A stretch of 64,000 bases of DNA from JACQGZ01 sp036004665 (GCA_036004665.1 DASYRG010000008.1:62001-126000); one strand, 5' to 3'. Counted from the stretch's first letter, positions 16,351 to 24,167 are shown. Numbers and translations are program-made. Notes: generated by a model from the sequence alone, not told the origin.

Positions 16351-17705
16351 CCACCGGCTCGAGCTCGTCTGACGCGGCGCCGCTTCCCAGCGGAGCCCTG
16401 GAGATCGTCCGGACGCTCCGGCGCGCCGGCCACCAGGCGTTTGTCGTCGGCGGGGCGGTGCGGGATCGCCTGCTTGGCCGCCCCGCGCACGACCAGGACG
16501 TCGTTACCGCCGCCCGTCCCGAGATCGTCTCCGCGCTCTTTCCCCGGACGATCCCCGTGGGTGCGGCCTTCGGCGTCGTGCGCGTCGCCACGCAGGAGGG
16601 ACCCGTGGAGGTCGCGACCTTTCGTCGCGAAGGTCCCTACCTCGACGGACGACGTCCCGCCTTTGTAGAATTCGCCTCCCTGGAGGAAGACGTCCGGCGG
16701 CGCGATTTCACCGTCAACGCGCTGCTCTACGATCCGGTTGAGGATCGAATTCTGGACCTCGTGGGAGGGCAGGCCGATCTGGCCGCCCGTCAGATCCGGA
16801 CGGTGGGCGATCCCGACGCCCGCTTTGCCGAGGATCGCCTGCGCATCCTGCGCGCCGTCCGGCTGGCCGCCGAACTTGATTTCGCGATCGAGGCGGAGAC
16901 TGCCGCGGCCCTCGCGCGCCACGCGGCGGCGATTCGCGACGTCAGCGCAGAGCGGATTCGCGATGAACTCCTGCGCCTGCTCACCGCGCCCGGCCGGGCC
17001 ACGGCTCTGGAGACGCTCCGGCGCTCCGGGCTGCTGGCGGAGATCCTCCCCGAGGTGGCGGCGATGGAAGGCGTCGCTCAGCCGCCGGAGTTTCATCCCG
17101 AGGGCGACGTGCTCACTCACACGCGCCTGGCCCTCTCCCACCTGCGCGATCCCTCGCCCGTCCTGGCGCTGGCCGTGCTCCTGCACGACGTCGGCAAGCC
17201 TCCCACCTTCGAGCGCGCCGACCGGATTCGTTTCAACCGACACGCCGAGGTGGGGGCGGAGATGGCGGAGACGATCTGCCGCCGTCTCCGGCTGAGCGCC
17301 GACGAGGCCGAGCGTGTCGTCGCGTTGGTGCGGGATCACCTCCGCATCATGGACGTGCGGCAGATGCGCGCGCCGCGCCTGAAGCGCTTCCTGGCGCGGC
17401 CGGATTTCCCCGATCACCTCGAGCTACACCGCGTGGATTGCCTCGCCAGCCACGGCGACCTCTCCACCTGGGCATGGGCGCGAGAGCAGGCGGCCCGGCT
17501 CACCGAAGAGGAACGGCGTCCGCCCCGTCTGGTCACGGGCGAGGATCTGATCGCTCTCGGCTATCCGCCCGGACCGCGTTTTCGCGAGATGCTCGACGTG
17601 CTGGACGACGCCCACCTGGAAGGAGCGATCCGCACCCGAGAAGAGGCGCTGGCGCTGCTGGCGCGGGAGTTTCCGAAGGAGAACGCCTCCTCCGAACGGA
17701 ACTGA
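16347..17705 (+). CDS. cca: CCA tRNA nucleotidyltransferase with HD domain
   Basis: Adds CCA to tRNA 3' ends. The head domain has QAFVVGGAVRDRLLGRPAHDQDVVT (catalytic D-x-D as DQD), RREGPYLDGRRP, RRRDFTVNALLYD and DPDARFAEDRLRILRAVRLAAELDF (tRNA/nucleotide-selection region). An HD phosphohydrolase domain follows (LLHDVGKPPTFERADRIRFNRHAEVGAEMAE). No ATG/GTG/TTG lies near the conserved N terminus. The only canonical start is GTG 16248, which overlaps ytxH by 103 bases and whose added residues are ytxH read out of frame. CTG 16347, in a CTGA overlap with the ytxH stop, fits the fold better (452 aa). Start uncertain. Confidence 0.9.
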   Translation: MTTGSSSSDAAPLPSGALEIVRTLRRAGHQAFVVGGAVRDRLLGRPAHDQDVVTAARPEIVSALFPRTIPVGAAFGVVRVATQEGPVEVATFRREGPYLDGRRPAFVEFASLEEDVRRRDFTVNALLYDPVEDRILDLVGGQADLAARQIRTVGDPDARFAEDRLRILRAVRLAAELDFAIEAETAAALARHAAAIRDVSAERIRDELLRLLTAPGRATALETLRRSGLLAEILPEVAAMEGVAQPPEFHPEGDVLTHTRLALSHLRDPSPVLALAVLLHDVGKPPTFERADRIRFNRHAEVGAEMAETICRRLRLSADEAERVVALVRDHLRIMDVRQMRAPRLKRFLARPDFPDHLELHRVDCLASHGDLSTWAWAREQAARLTEEERRPPRLVTGEDLIALGYPPGPRFREMLDVLDDAHLEGAIRTREEALALLAREFPKENASSERN

Positions 17706-17711
17706 CAGCCC

Positions 17712-17861
17712 ATGAGCGAGCGAGACGCCCTCATCATCTTCGCCATCCTCTTGGGCGCCATGCTGGTCGTGGGCGCGCTGCTGCCCTCGATCGCCCCCGG
17801 CCTGATCAATCTCCTAAATCGGACGGTGCTGAAGGGAGAGAAACGTCCGAACGAGCACTAG
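17712..17861 (+). CDS. Small single-pass membrane protein (49 aa)
   Basis: ATG 17712 to TAG 17861 encodes MSERDALIIFAILLGAMLVV... with one strong membrane segment (about residues 7-27), then SIAPGLINLLNRTVLKGE and a charged tail. G/C at third positions and location 6 bases after cca on the same strand support it being real. No family recognised. A large hairpin element follows it. Confidence 0.55.
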   Translation: MSERDALIIFAILLGAMLVVGALLPSIAPGLINLLNRTVLKGEKRPNEH

Positions 17862-17922
17862 CGGTCGGGCGGTTTCTGATTGGCGCGCCAGTGGGTTGAC
17901 GCTTCGGGCGAGGTTAGGAGTA

Positions 17923-17988
17923 GGCTGAGGAAGGCAGTCCCCGCGGAAGTATCCTGTCTTTCTGGAGCGGGGCCTGCCTTCCTCAGCC
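17923..17988. repeat. Hairpin repeat, diverged copy (family copy A), between convergent genes
   Basis: 15-bp perfect arms (17923-17937 with 17974-17988), one mismatch, then 6 more base pairs (17939-17944 with 17967-17972) around a 22-base loop. The loop contains GTATCCTGT, partly matching the core of the other copies in reverse orientation. It sits between the cca operon and the oppositely oriented fbp gene, where it could end transcription from both sides; no T-run is present. Confidence 0.6.
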
Positions 17989-17998
17989 CATTTGTGAC

Positions 17999-19162
17999 TT
18001 AGTCCGGATCCTCAACGCCAGCGGGTGCGCCGATCGGCGCGGCCCTTGCGTCGCGAGCGCCGTCGCGGATGCTGAACTCCCTGTCGAGCTTCCCCAGGCG
18101 GACCACGATGCCGCCGTACTCGAGTTCGGAGAACGGCAGCGTCGCGGGTTCGAAGAACCCCTGCCGGCGCATCTCGATCGCCTTGGCGGTGACGCGGTCG
18201 CGGACATGCTGCCAGACGGGATCGGCGAAGAGGTCAATCGGGTCCGTCAGGATGCCCTCGTGCATCGAGAACCCCAACGCCGAGACCATGGGGACGCAGA
18301 AGAAGGTCGAGGCCGGCGTGTTCATCGGCACGGGCATCAAGGGCAGGTTGTGGCTGCCCCGCGTGTCGCCGCCGACGTAGGGTCCCAGGCCGAAGACCGG
18401 GCCAAACTCCTCGGTAGCTGGGAAGATCTTCTGGGTCCGGATGATCGCCGGCGGGTCATCCTTTCCAACGTATCTCCCGGCGATGTTGCGCAGGCGGGTC
18501 GTCCCCACCGCCGCCGCCTGTTCCTCCGGATGCTTGCGCGACCAGATCGCTTCGATGGCGTACCGGTTGGTATCGCGCAGCAGCGTGGCGATGTCGTAAA
18601 GGCGCTCCGGCGCCTCCAGGACGATCGACCGATCGCCCTCCGTATGATCCATGTCCAGGATATGGAAGGTGAACCCGTCGTGCAGCCCCTCGCTGAGGAG
18701 CAGCCCCGGCGAGTACATTGGATCGGCGAAGGCCAGGTAGAGAGGAAGGTTGAAGGCGCCGGGACCGCACTTGTCCGCGACGAGGATCATCAGCGCCTCG
18801 CTGGGGCGCTCGTCGAGTTCTATCTCGGCGGACCCCGGTCCCATCCCGCGCACGTTGCCGGAGAAGGCGTCGCGCAGCAGGTCTTGTCCCGCGCCGTAGA
18901 GGCCCTGAGCCTTCGCCTTCTGCGTCGCGGCCAGGAAGGTGTCCCAGGCCAGCTGGTGCACCCGGGCGTCATCCACCCCATGCGTGTGCGTCATCACGAA
19001 GGCGAGATCGTCCCCGGTATGGCCGATGTAGGCGTCGATGAGCAGAGACCCCTTCGCCTTGCCGATCCGCTCGCGGGCAATGGCCAGCACCTCGGGACTA
19101 GGAGCGGTATGCCCTCCAATGGCGCCGATGTCGGCCTTGATTAGACTGACCGTGATCCGCAT
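17999..19162 (-). CDS. fbp: Fructose-1,6-bisphosphate aldolase/phosphatase (class V FBPase)
   Basis: Single enzyme doing both aldol condensation and dephosphorylation to give fructose 6-phosphate in gluconeogenesis; typical of archaea and deep-branching bacteria. 387 aa. The start MRITVSLIKADIGAIGGH, LIDAYIGHTGDDLAFVMTHTHG (metal ligands), VADKCGPGAFNLPLYLAFADP, HILDMDHTEGD, and GPYVGGDTRGSHNLPLMPVP are family signatures. GAGGAGG on the minus strand just upstream fixes ATG 19162; the frame continues further 5' but without merit. Convergent with the cca operon and divergent from the gene at 19381. Confidence 0.93.
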   Translation of the reverse strand: MRITVSLIKADIGAIGGHTAPSPEVLAIARERIGKAKGSLLIDAYIGHTGDDLAFVMTHTHGVDDARVHQLAWDTFLAATQKAKAQGLYGAGQDLLRDAFSGNVRGMGPGSAEIELDERPSEALMILVADKCGPGAFNLPLYLAFADPMYSPGLLLSEGLHDGFTFHILDMDHTEGDRSIVLEAPERLYDIATLLRDTNRYAIEAIWSRKHPEEQAAAVGTTRLRNIAGRYVGKDDPPAIIRTQKIFPATEEFGPVFGLGPYVGGDTRGSHNLPLMPVPMNTPASTFFCVPMVSALGFSMHEGILTDPIDLFADPVWQHVRDRVTAKAIEMRRQGFFEPATLPFSELEYGGIVVRLGKLDREFSIRDGARDARAAPIGAPAGVEDPD

Positions 19163-19220
19163 GCGCGGCCTCCTCTCATGAATGTCGGCAGTTGGGATGA
19201 CGGGTGACGGTTCGCCTTCG

Positions 19221-19226
19221 ATTGTA
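19221..19226 (-). promoter_or_regulatory. Candidate -10 of the fbp promoter
   Basis: On the minus strand TACAAT lies about 60 bases before the fbp ATG. No convincing -35 is visible, so this is only a candidate. Confidence 0.35.
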
Positions 19227-19380
19227 CCGCTCCGCCCGGCGCCCCCGCCAGCGTCCCCGCGCCGGCGATGGGCGCGGGCGGGCGGCCCCCTGCCCGGCTG
19301 CAGGACTCCGGTGACCGTATCTTGTGGTCGGCGAGGCCGGGGGAGAGGAAATGTGGGGGGAGAGTCGAACATCCTGACAG

Positions 19381-19773
19381 ATGAGCGCAGCGCGGCTGCG
19401 GGTGAGCAGGCTGACCGTGGAACGGGAGGGAGGGCGGGTGCGCGTCGACGTGGAGCTGGCTCACGATGAGCGCACCATGCTCGGCCGCGCCGAAACCGGG
19501 GAGGGGGTGCGGGGCACCGTGCAGGCGGCCGCGGCCGCGGCGGTGTCCGCGCTGAACCAGTTCCTGCCCGCGCCCTGGCACCTGCGCTTCGACGAGGCCG
19601 TCCTGCAGTCGGTGGCCGAGCGCGAGGCGGTCATCGTCCAGCTCCGACTCCGTTCGGAGGAGGTGGAAGAGCGACTCATTGGCAGCGCCGTCAGCGACCG
19701 CATCCCTGAGGAGGCGGCCGTGCGGGCGGTGCTCAACGCAGCAGAACGTCGCACCACGCCCCTCTTGCACTGA
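19381..19773 (+). CDS. Hypothetical protein, 130 aa, upstream of parA
   Basis: An alpha/beta protein with two strand-rich stretches (LRVSRLTVEREGGRVRVDVELAHDERTMLGRAET and HLRFDEAVLQSVAEREAVIVQLRLR) around an alanine-rich helix (TVQAAAAAAVSALNQFL). The layout suggests a small double-stranded beta-sheet-with-helix dimerisation domain, but I do not recognise the family. Codon use is typical of the window. It is 50 bases upstream of parA on the same strand and may be in its operon. Confidence 0.65.
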   Translation: MSAARLRVSRLTVEREGGRVRVDVELAHDERTMLGRAETGEGVRGTVQAAAAAAVSALNQFLPAPWHLRFDEAVLQSVAEREAVIVQLRLRSEEVEERLIGSAVSDRIPEEAAVRAVLNAAERRTTPLLH

Positions 19774-19823
19774 GGGGCGGGGCAGCGCGGCCGGCCGCTG
19801 CCGGCCGCCCATGGAGGAAACGG

Positions 19824-20648
19824 TTGCACGCACCAGGCCAGACCCGCGTCATCGCGCTCGTCAACCAAAAGGGCGGCTGCGGTAAGACCACCACGGCGGT
19901 CAACCTCGCCGCGTCCCTCGCGCACGCAGGCCGCCGGACCCTCCTGATTGACCTCGATCCCCAGGCCAACGCCACCATCAGCCTGGGCGTCGACCCGTCC
20001 ACCCTCGGGCGGACGATCTACCACGTCCTGGTGGAGGGTGGCGAGAACGGCCAGGGGCCGCCGCTAGAGGAGATCTTCACCGAGACGAAGGTCAAGAATC
20101 TCATCCTCGCCCCGGCGACGATCGACCTGGCGGCCGCCGAGCTCGAACTCGCGCCGCGGCTGGGACGCGAGAAGGCGCTGCGCAAGCGTCTCTTCCCCGC
20201 TGCCTCCTCATTCGAATTCGTCATCCTGGATACGCCACCGTCGCTGGGACTGCTCACGCTGAACGCGCTGGTGGCCTCCGACGGGGTAATCATCCCCATC
20301 CAGACGCACTACTACGCCCTGATCGGCATGCGCCAGCTCCTGCGCACGCTGCAGATGGTTCGGGAAGAGGTCGGCCATCAGGTAGAGATCATCGGTGTGC
20401 TGCCCACGATGTACGACTCGCGCACCAACATTAGCAACGAGATCCTGGCCGGCATCCGCGAACGCTTCGGGGAGCTGGTTTTCACGTCCACCATTCACTT
20501 CAACATCAAACTGGTGGAGTCGTCGATGCACGGGGTTCCGCTCTTCGTGACCCAGCCGGAGTCCCGCGGCGCTCAACAATACCTCGAACTGGCCAAGGAG
20601 GTCATCGCGCATGAGCAAAGGACGCGAGGAGCTGCGGCGCGGCGTTAG
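19824..20648 (+). CDS. ParA-family ATPase
   Basis: Chromosome/plasmid-partition-type deviant Walker ATPase, 274 aa: VNQKGGCGKTTTAVNLAASLA (about 13-33), LIDLDPQANATISLG, FVILDTPPSLGLLTLNAL and the IGVLPTMYDSRTNISNEIL region typical of Soj/ParA. TTG start with GGAGG 6 bases ahead. There is no ParB downstream; instead the next gene, which overlaps by 38 bases, encodes a Cys-rich protein. Its job may therefore be positioning something other than the chromosome. Not near an origin as far as can be seen. Confidence 0.92.
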   Translation: MHAPGQTRVIALVNQKGGCGKTTTAVNLAASLAHAGRRTLLIDLDPQANATISLGVDPSTLGRTIYHVLVEGGENGQGPPLEEIFTETKVKNLILAPATIDLAAAELELAPRLGREKALRKRLFPAASSFEFVILDTPPSLGLLTLNALVASDGVIIPIQTHYYALIGMRQLLRTLQMVREEVGHQVEIIGVLPTMYDSRTNISNEILAGIRERFGELVFTSTIHFNIKLVESSMHGVPLFVTQPESRGAQQYLELAKEVIAHEQRTRGAAARR

Positions 20649-21048
20649 GGAGATCCTCGAGGGCGCATCGCAGGAGATGGATGCGCTGGCCGAGGCGGCG
20701 GTGCCGCACGTCCACCATACCGTCGAGGCCCGGCCGATCCTCCGGCTGGTGCGCGACCCGGCCTCTGCGGCCACGGTTCCCACAACGCCGGCGCAGCCCG
20801 CCGTGCCCCATGCGCCTGCGGCCTCTCCAGCGCCCGTCGCGGAGCCGGTCCTCCCTGAGATGCCGATGCTGCTGCCCAAGAAGGGCGTCTGCCAGGCTTA
20901 CTTCATCAACCGGCACTGCTGGGAGGTGCCGGAGGCCTTCTGCAACACGGCGCTTCAGGTGTGCATGACGCGGGAGTGTCCCGTCTACCACCTCCACAAG
21001 GACGAGCTGGAGCGGCGCTTCGCCGCCAAGTACCGGCACTTCTGGTAG
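20611..21048 (+). CDS. Cysteine-rich partner protein of ParA, function unknown
   Basis: A 145-residue protein: an acidic/basic helical start (MSKGREELRRGVREILEGAS), a His-containing stretch (VPHVHHTVEARPIL), an Ala/Pro linker (about 55-88), and a conserved-looking C-terminal module GVCQAYFINRHCWEVPEAFC followed by NTALQVCMTRECPVYHLH. Five cysteines and several histidines in about 35 residues suggest a zinc or Fe-S site. Start overlaps parA by 38 bases, so the two are co-translated. I do not recognise the family; the pairing with ParA is the only functional clue. Confidence 0.75.
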   Translation: MSKGREELRRGVREILEGASQEMDALAEAAVPHVHHTVEARPILRLVRDPASAATVPTTPAQPAVPHAPAASPAPVAEPVLPEMPMLLPKKGVCQAYFINRHCWEVPEAFCNTALQVCMTRECPVYHLHKDELERRFAAKYRHFW

Positions 21049-21069
21049 ACGGCACGTCGGCCTCGACGC

Positions 21070-21305
21070 TGACAAGACGACGCTACTGCTCGGCCTGCTG
21101 CTCCTGGTGGTCGACACGCACAGCCCGGGCGGCTCCACCCGCTCCGCTCATCGTCATCCTTCTTGGTTTGGCCATCCCCTTCTGGAACACTCCGCTCCGC
21201 CTGCTCGGCGGCGCCGTCCAGTTCATCGGGTTCGCCTGGATCGGCGGAGGGATCCTGACCTCATCTGACCAGAGCGTGCATCTAGGCCGGGAGCGATCCG
21301 CCTGA
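21070..21305 (+). pseudogene. Possible frameshifted small membrane protein
   Basis: Two hydrophobic stretches lie in different frames: DKTTLLLGLLLLVVDTHSPG (about 21080-21130) and PAPLIVILLGLAIPFWN followed by GAVQFIGFAWIGGGILTSS (about 21140-21270), ending at 21305. Joined by one frameshift near 21130 they would make a three-segment membrane protein. The first half has no clear start codon. This could be a decayed gene or an assembly error; weakly supported. Confidence 0.3.
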
Positions 21306-21320
21306 CGGCAGTGGTGGGAG

Positions 21321-22628
21321 ATGAGGCCGCATCACCCTGTTGTGACGATTGAGGACCTCTCTCAGCATGTCGGGGAGACGGTGGAGCTGCGTGGGTGGCT
21401 GGTCACGCGCCGCAGCAGTGGGGGAATCCACTTTCTCCTCCTGCGCGATGGCACGGGTGTCGTGCAGGCGGTCGTCTCGGGGAAAGGGGCCGACGTGGAC
21501 GCCTTCGGGCGGGCCGATCACCTCCCCCAGGAGAGCAGCCTCATCGTCACAGGGACGGTGCGGGCTGACCGGCGTGCGCCCGGCGGGGTGGAGCTGACCG
21601 TGCGGGCGCTCACGCCGCTCCAGGAAGCTGCCCCCTACCCGATCACGCCCAAGGAGCACGGGGTGGAGTTCCTGATGGACCACCGCCACCTCTGGCTTCG
21701 GTCGCCGCGCCAGTGGGCGATCATACGCGTGCGCGCGGAAGTCATCCGCGCCGCCACGGCCTTCCTCGAGGGCGAGGGCTTCCTGCGCGTCGACACCCCG
21801 ATCCTCACACCGGCGTCCGTGGAGGGGACCACCACGCTCTTCGACGTGGACTACTTCGACCTGGGGAAGGCCTACCTGGCCCAATCCGGCCAACTCTACA
21901 ACGAGGCGACGATCGCGGCGTTCGGCCGCGTCTACTGTTTCGGCCCCACCTTTCGCGCCGAAAAGAGCAAGACCCGCCGCCACCTCATCGAGTTCTGGAT
22001 GCTCGAGCCGGAGGTCGCCTACCTCGGCCTGGAGGGCTACATGGACCTGGCGGAGTCGTTCGTCGCCGCCATTGTCCGTGACGTGGTGGCTCACCGCGCC
22101 CGCGAGTTGGACACCCTCGGCCGGGATCCAGAACCCTTACGGCGGGTGCTCCCGCCCTTTCCCCGGATCACCTACGACGAGGCCAGGGAGATCCTAACCT
22201 CGGCCGGCAAACCGATCCCCTGGGGGGAGGACTTCGGCGGCGACGAAGAGACGGTCATCTCCGCGCGTTTCGATCGACCCGTGTTCGTCCATCGCTATCC
22301 CGCGCGCGCCAAGGCATTCTACATGGAGCCTGACCCGGATCGGCCGGAGGTGGTGCTCTCGGCGGACCTGCTAGCCCCGGAAGGGTACGGAGAGATCATC
22401 GGCGGCGGCGAGCGCATCTGGGATTTGGCGCTGCTGGAACGGCGGCTGGCCGAGTGGGGGCTGCCGCGGGAGACCTACGAGTGGTACCTCGACCTGCGCC
22501 GCTACGGCGCTGTGCCGCACTCCGGCTTCGGTCTCGGCATCGAGCGCACCGTGGCCTGGATCTGCGGCCTCGAACACATTCGTGAGGCCATTCCTTTTCC
22601 CCGGCTGATCAACCGGATTACTCCCTAG
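21321..22628 (+). CDS. asnS: Asparaginyl-tRNA synthetase
   Basis: Class IIb synthetase charging tRNA-Asn directly; 435 aa. OB fold (ETVELRGWLVTRRSSGGIHFLLLRDGTG), the AsnRS-type KEHGVEFLMDHRHLWLRSPRQWAIIRVRAEV, QSGQLYNEATIAAFGRVYCFGPTFRAEKSKTRRHLIEFWMLEPE (motif 2, with E-K-S-K typical for AsnRS), IIGGGERIWDLALLERRL, and motif 3 GFGLGIERTVAWICG. No GatCAB gene is in the window. ATG start 15 bases after the preceding frame; three hairpins follow. Confidence 0.95.
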   Translation: MRPHHPVVTIEDLSQHVGETVELRGWLVTRRSSGGIHFLLLRDGTGVVQAVVSGKGADVDAFGRADHLPQESSLIVTGTVRADRRAPGGVELTVRALTPLQEAAPYPITPKEHGVEFLMDHRHLWLRSPRQWAIIRVRAEVIRAATAFLEGEGFLRVDTPILTPASVEGTTTLFDVDYFDLGKAYLAQSGQLYNEATIAAFGRVYCFGPTFRAEKSKTRRHLIEFWMLEPEVAYLGLEGYMDLAESFVAAIVRDVVAHRARELDTLGRDPEPLRRVLPPFPRITYDEAREILTSAGKPIPWGEDFGGDEETVISARFDRPVFVHRYPARAKAFYMEPDPDRPEVVLSADLLAPEGYGEIIGGGERIWDLALLERRLAEWGLPRETYEWYLDLRRYGAVPHSGFGLGIERTVAWICGLEHIREAIPFPRLINRITP

Positions 22629-22637
22629 AGCTGCAGA

Positions 22638-22685
22638 CCACACCTACGCAAACCGAACGATGGGATGCGGTTTGCTCCGGTGTGG
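22638..22685. repeat. Hairpin repeat copy B
   Basis: Outer arms CCACACC/GGTGTGG (22638-22644 with 22679-22685) and an inner 8-bp stem GCAAACCG/CGGTTTGC (22648-22655 with 22668-22675) around AACGATGGGATG. The core matches copies D and F (CCGAACGATGGGAT). It lies just after the asnS stop. A further unrelated hairpin (CACAC...GTGTG with CCGCT/AGCGG inside, about 22692-22750) separates it from copy C. Confidence 0.7.
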
Positions 22686-22750
22686 CCCGCAGCCACACGG
22701 AGTACGTCCGCTGATGAGTCGTGGAAGCGGATGACACCCGGCCTGTGTGA

Positions 22751-22818
22751 GAGCAGAAACGCACGCCCTCAGAAACTGTATCCCGTAGTTCGGTTTAAGA
22801 GGGCGTGCGTTTCTGCTC
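22751..22818. repeat. Hairpin repeat copy C, between convergent genes
   Basis: Perfect 20-bp arms (22751-22770 with 22799-22818) around a 28-base core (22771-22798) whose reverse complement reads AAACCGAACTACGGGATAC, matching the family core. It ends 5 bases before the stop codon of the minus-strand gene, so it stands between convergent asnS and that gene and could act as a terminator for both. Confidence 0.75.
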
Positions 22819-22822
22819 TTGC

Positions 22823-23416
22823 TTAGGTCGGATTCTCGTCCGCCTCCGGAGACCCCACCGCCGCTGAACCGGGTTCTGAGGGTTCCAGGTCGGCGAGCAG
22901 AGTCGACCAGGCAGCGGCGAGCTCTTCCTCCGACGCATACGGCTGAGCCGTCACCGCCCCTTCGCTCTCCCGCGTGACGATGACGCCCGCCGCCGCCTCA
23001 AGCGCCCGCAGCTCTCCGGCATCGACCGGGGGCTCCCCGTTCGTCTGCGCGTCTTCCAGGGCTTCGCGCGTCCGCCGCGCAATCTCTGCGCCGTCGCGCA
23101 GCAGGGCGGCCCAGAGGTGCCCCTCTTCGACCTCTGGCCCCGCGACCTCGTCGGCACCCTCCTGCGCCAGCGCCAAGAGGATGGGGGCGAGGGATCGGTC
23201 GAATTGACGCGGCGTCGTTTCCGGTGCCGCCTCCATCGTCGTGGGAGTGCGCCGGCGCCGGGTCCGCGCGCGCTTCGCCGGCGTCGCGCCCTCCTTGCCG
23301 AGCGCGGTGCGGGTCCGGGCCGGCAGATGGGCGATCGTCCGTTTCCGTTTCGCCGCCCTGATCGCTTTCTTGACGTTCGTGCGGGCTGCCGCCCGCTGTT
23401 TTCTGGTGGCCATCAC
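22823..23416 (-). CDS. Hypothetical protein with a strongly basic N terminus
   Basis: A 197-residue protein. Residues 1-60 are Lys/Arg/Ala/Thr-rich (TRKQRAAARTNVKKAIRAAK, then RKRTIAHLPARTRTALGKEG), a pattern I recall from small uncharacterised bacterial basic proteins; it suggests nucleic-acid binding. Residues 70-197 are acidic and mostly helical (QFDRSLAPILLALAQEGADE, LRALEAAAGVIV, EEELAAAWSTLLADLEP). It starts at ATG 23416 or 23413. Divergent from rimP. No function assigned. Confidence 0.7.
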   Translation of the reverse strand: MMATRKQRAAARTNVKKAIRAAKRKRTIAHLPARTRTALGKEGATPAKRARTRRRRTPTTMEAAPETTPRQFDRSLAPILLALAQEGADEVAGPEVEEGHLWAALLRDGAEIARRTREALEDAQTNGEPPVDAGELRALEAAAGVIVTRESEGAVTAQPYASEEELAAAWSTLLADLEPSEPGSAAVGSPEADENPT

Positions 23417-23508
23417 ACCCTCCCTCTACTGCTTATCTCACCCCGCGATCGTGGACACCGTTTCCATCGAGAGGTTACCCCGGACCGCGGTCCACGAATC
23501 GCCGTTGA

Positions 23509-23537
23509 TTGTCTCTGCGACCTCGCTGTGGTATAGT
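23509..23537 (+). promoter_or_regulatory. Promoter of the rimP-nusA-infB operon
   Basis: TTGTCT (23509-23514), a 17-base spacer and TATAGT (23532-23537). The predicted start near 23544 gives a leader of about 90 bases before rimP. Confidence 0.65.
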
Positions 23538-23543
23538 GTGTGA

Positions 23544-23620
23544 CGAAGACCGATCCGGAGAGGCACCGGATCGCCCATCGTAGGGATACGGAGTGGGTTG
23601 CGGCCCGCTCTTTTTTTTGA
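23544..23620 (+). terminator. rimP leader with attenuator hairpin
   Basis: The leader carries a first hairpin GATCCGG/CCGGATC (about 23553-23573). A second follows, a textbook intrinsic terminator: GAGTGGG (23591-23597) pairing with CCCGCTC (23604-23610), then eight T. It sits immediately upstream of rimP, as does the rimP-leader motif known from other bacteria. Readthrough into the nusA operon is therefore likely regulated, plausibly by NusA itself (inference). Confidence 0.8.
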
Positions 23621-23633
23621 GCCGACTAACGAC

Positions 23634-24167
23634 GTGGCGAAAACACGGAGTCTCATCGCGGAGCAGGTGGCCGACCTGGCCAGGCCGATTGCAGCCCGCT
23701 GGGGTCTGGACCTCGTCGACGTGGAGGTGCTGGGTGAGGGACCCCGGACCGTCGTCCGCGTCCTGGCCGATGGAATCGACGGCGTGACGGTGAACGACCT
23801 GGCGCGGGTGTCCGAGGCGTTGTCCGGCCAGCTGGACGCGCACGACCTGATCGCGCACGCCTACACGCTGGAGGTCAGCTCGCCGGGGTTGGACCGCCCG
23901 CTGCGGAGTGAGGCCGACTTCGCACGCTTTGCGGGACGGTCCGTCGAGATCTGGGTCGACCCTCCGCTGGAAGGGCGGCGCCACTTCAAGGGGCGTTTGC
24001 TCGGTCTCCGGGGGATTGGCGGGCAGGAAGTGGAGCTGGAGCTGGGCGCCGGAGCGGGAACGGAGACGGTGCGGCTGGCCCGCGACCGGGTGACGGCAGC
24101 CCGACTGGTGGTGGACCAAGAGATGCTGAAGCAAGACCTGGCCAAAGGAGGCCGGAGAGACGGATGA
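23634..24167 (+). CDS. rimP: Ribosome maturation factor RimP
   Basis: Needed for 30S subunit maturation; 177 aa from GTG 23634. Two-domain pattern: LARPIAARWGLDLVDVEVLGEGPRTVVRVLAD, then VSEALSGQLDAHDLIAHAYTLEVSSPGLDRPL (the family hallmark SSPGLDRPL) and the C-terminal SH3-like domain with FKGRLLGL. A TTG at 23598 in frame lies inside the terminator hairpin loop and is rejected. Its TGA overlaps the nusA ATG. Confidence 0.93.
   Translation: MAKTRSLIAEQVADLARPIAARWGLDLVDVEVLGEGPRTVVRVLADGIDGVTVNDLARVSEALSGQLDAHDLIAHAYTLEVSSPGLDRPLRSEADFARFAGRSVEIWVDPPLEGRRHFKGRLLGLRGIGGQEVELELGAGAGTETVRLARDRVTAARLVVDQEMLKQDLAKGGRRDG

Noticed and set aside
16296..17417. Long minus-strand frame (373 aa) opposite cca
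   Set aside because: Shadow of cca produced by GC-rich codon structure; the plus strand has clear CCA-enzyme and HD motifs.
19182..19469. 95-residue plus-strand frame in the fbp/19381 spacer
   Set aside because: Arg/Gly/Pro-rich composition typical of out-of-frame GC-rich DNA and overlapping the better-supported gene at 19381.
22704..22735. Hammerhead ribozyme-like CTGATGAGTC...GGAAGCGG
   Set aside because: The CUGAUGA box is there, but the GAAA after stem II and a proper stem III/cleavage triplet are missing; it is better read as an ordinary imperfect hairpin.
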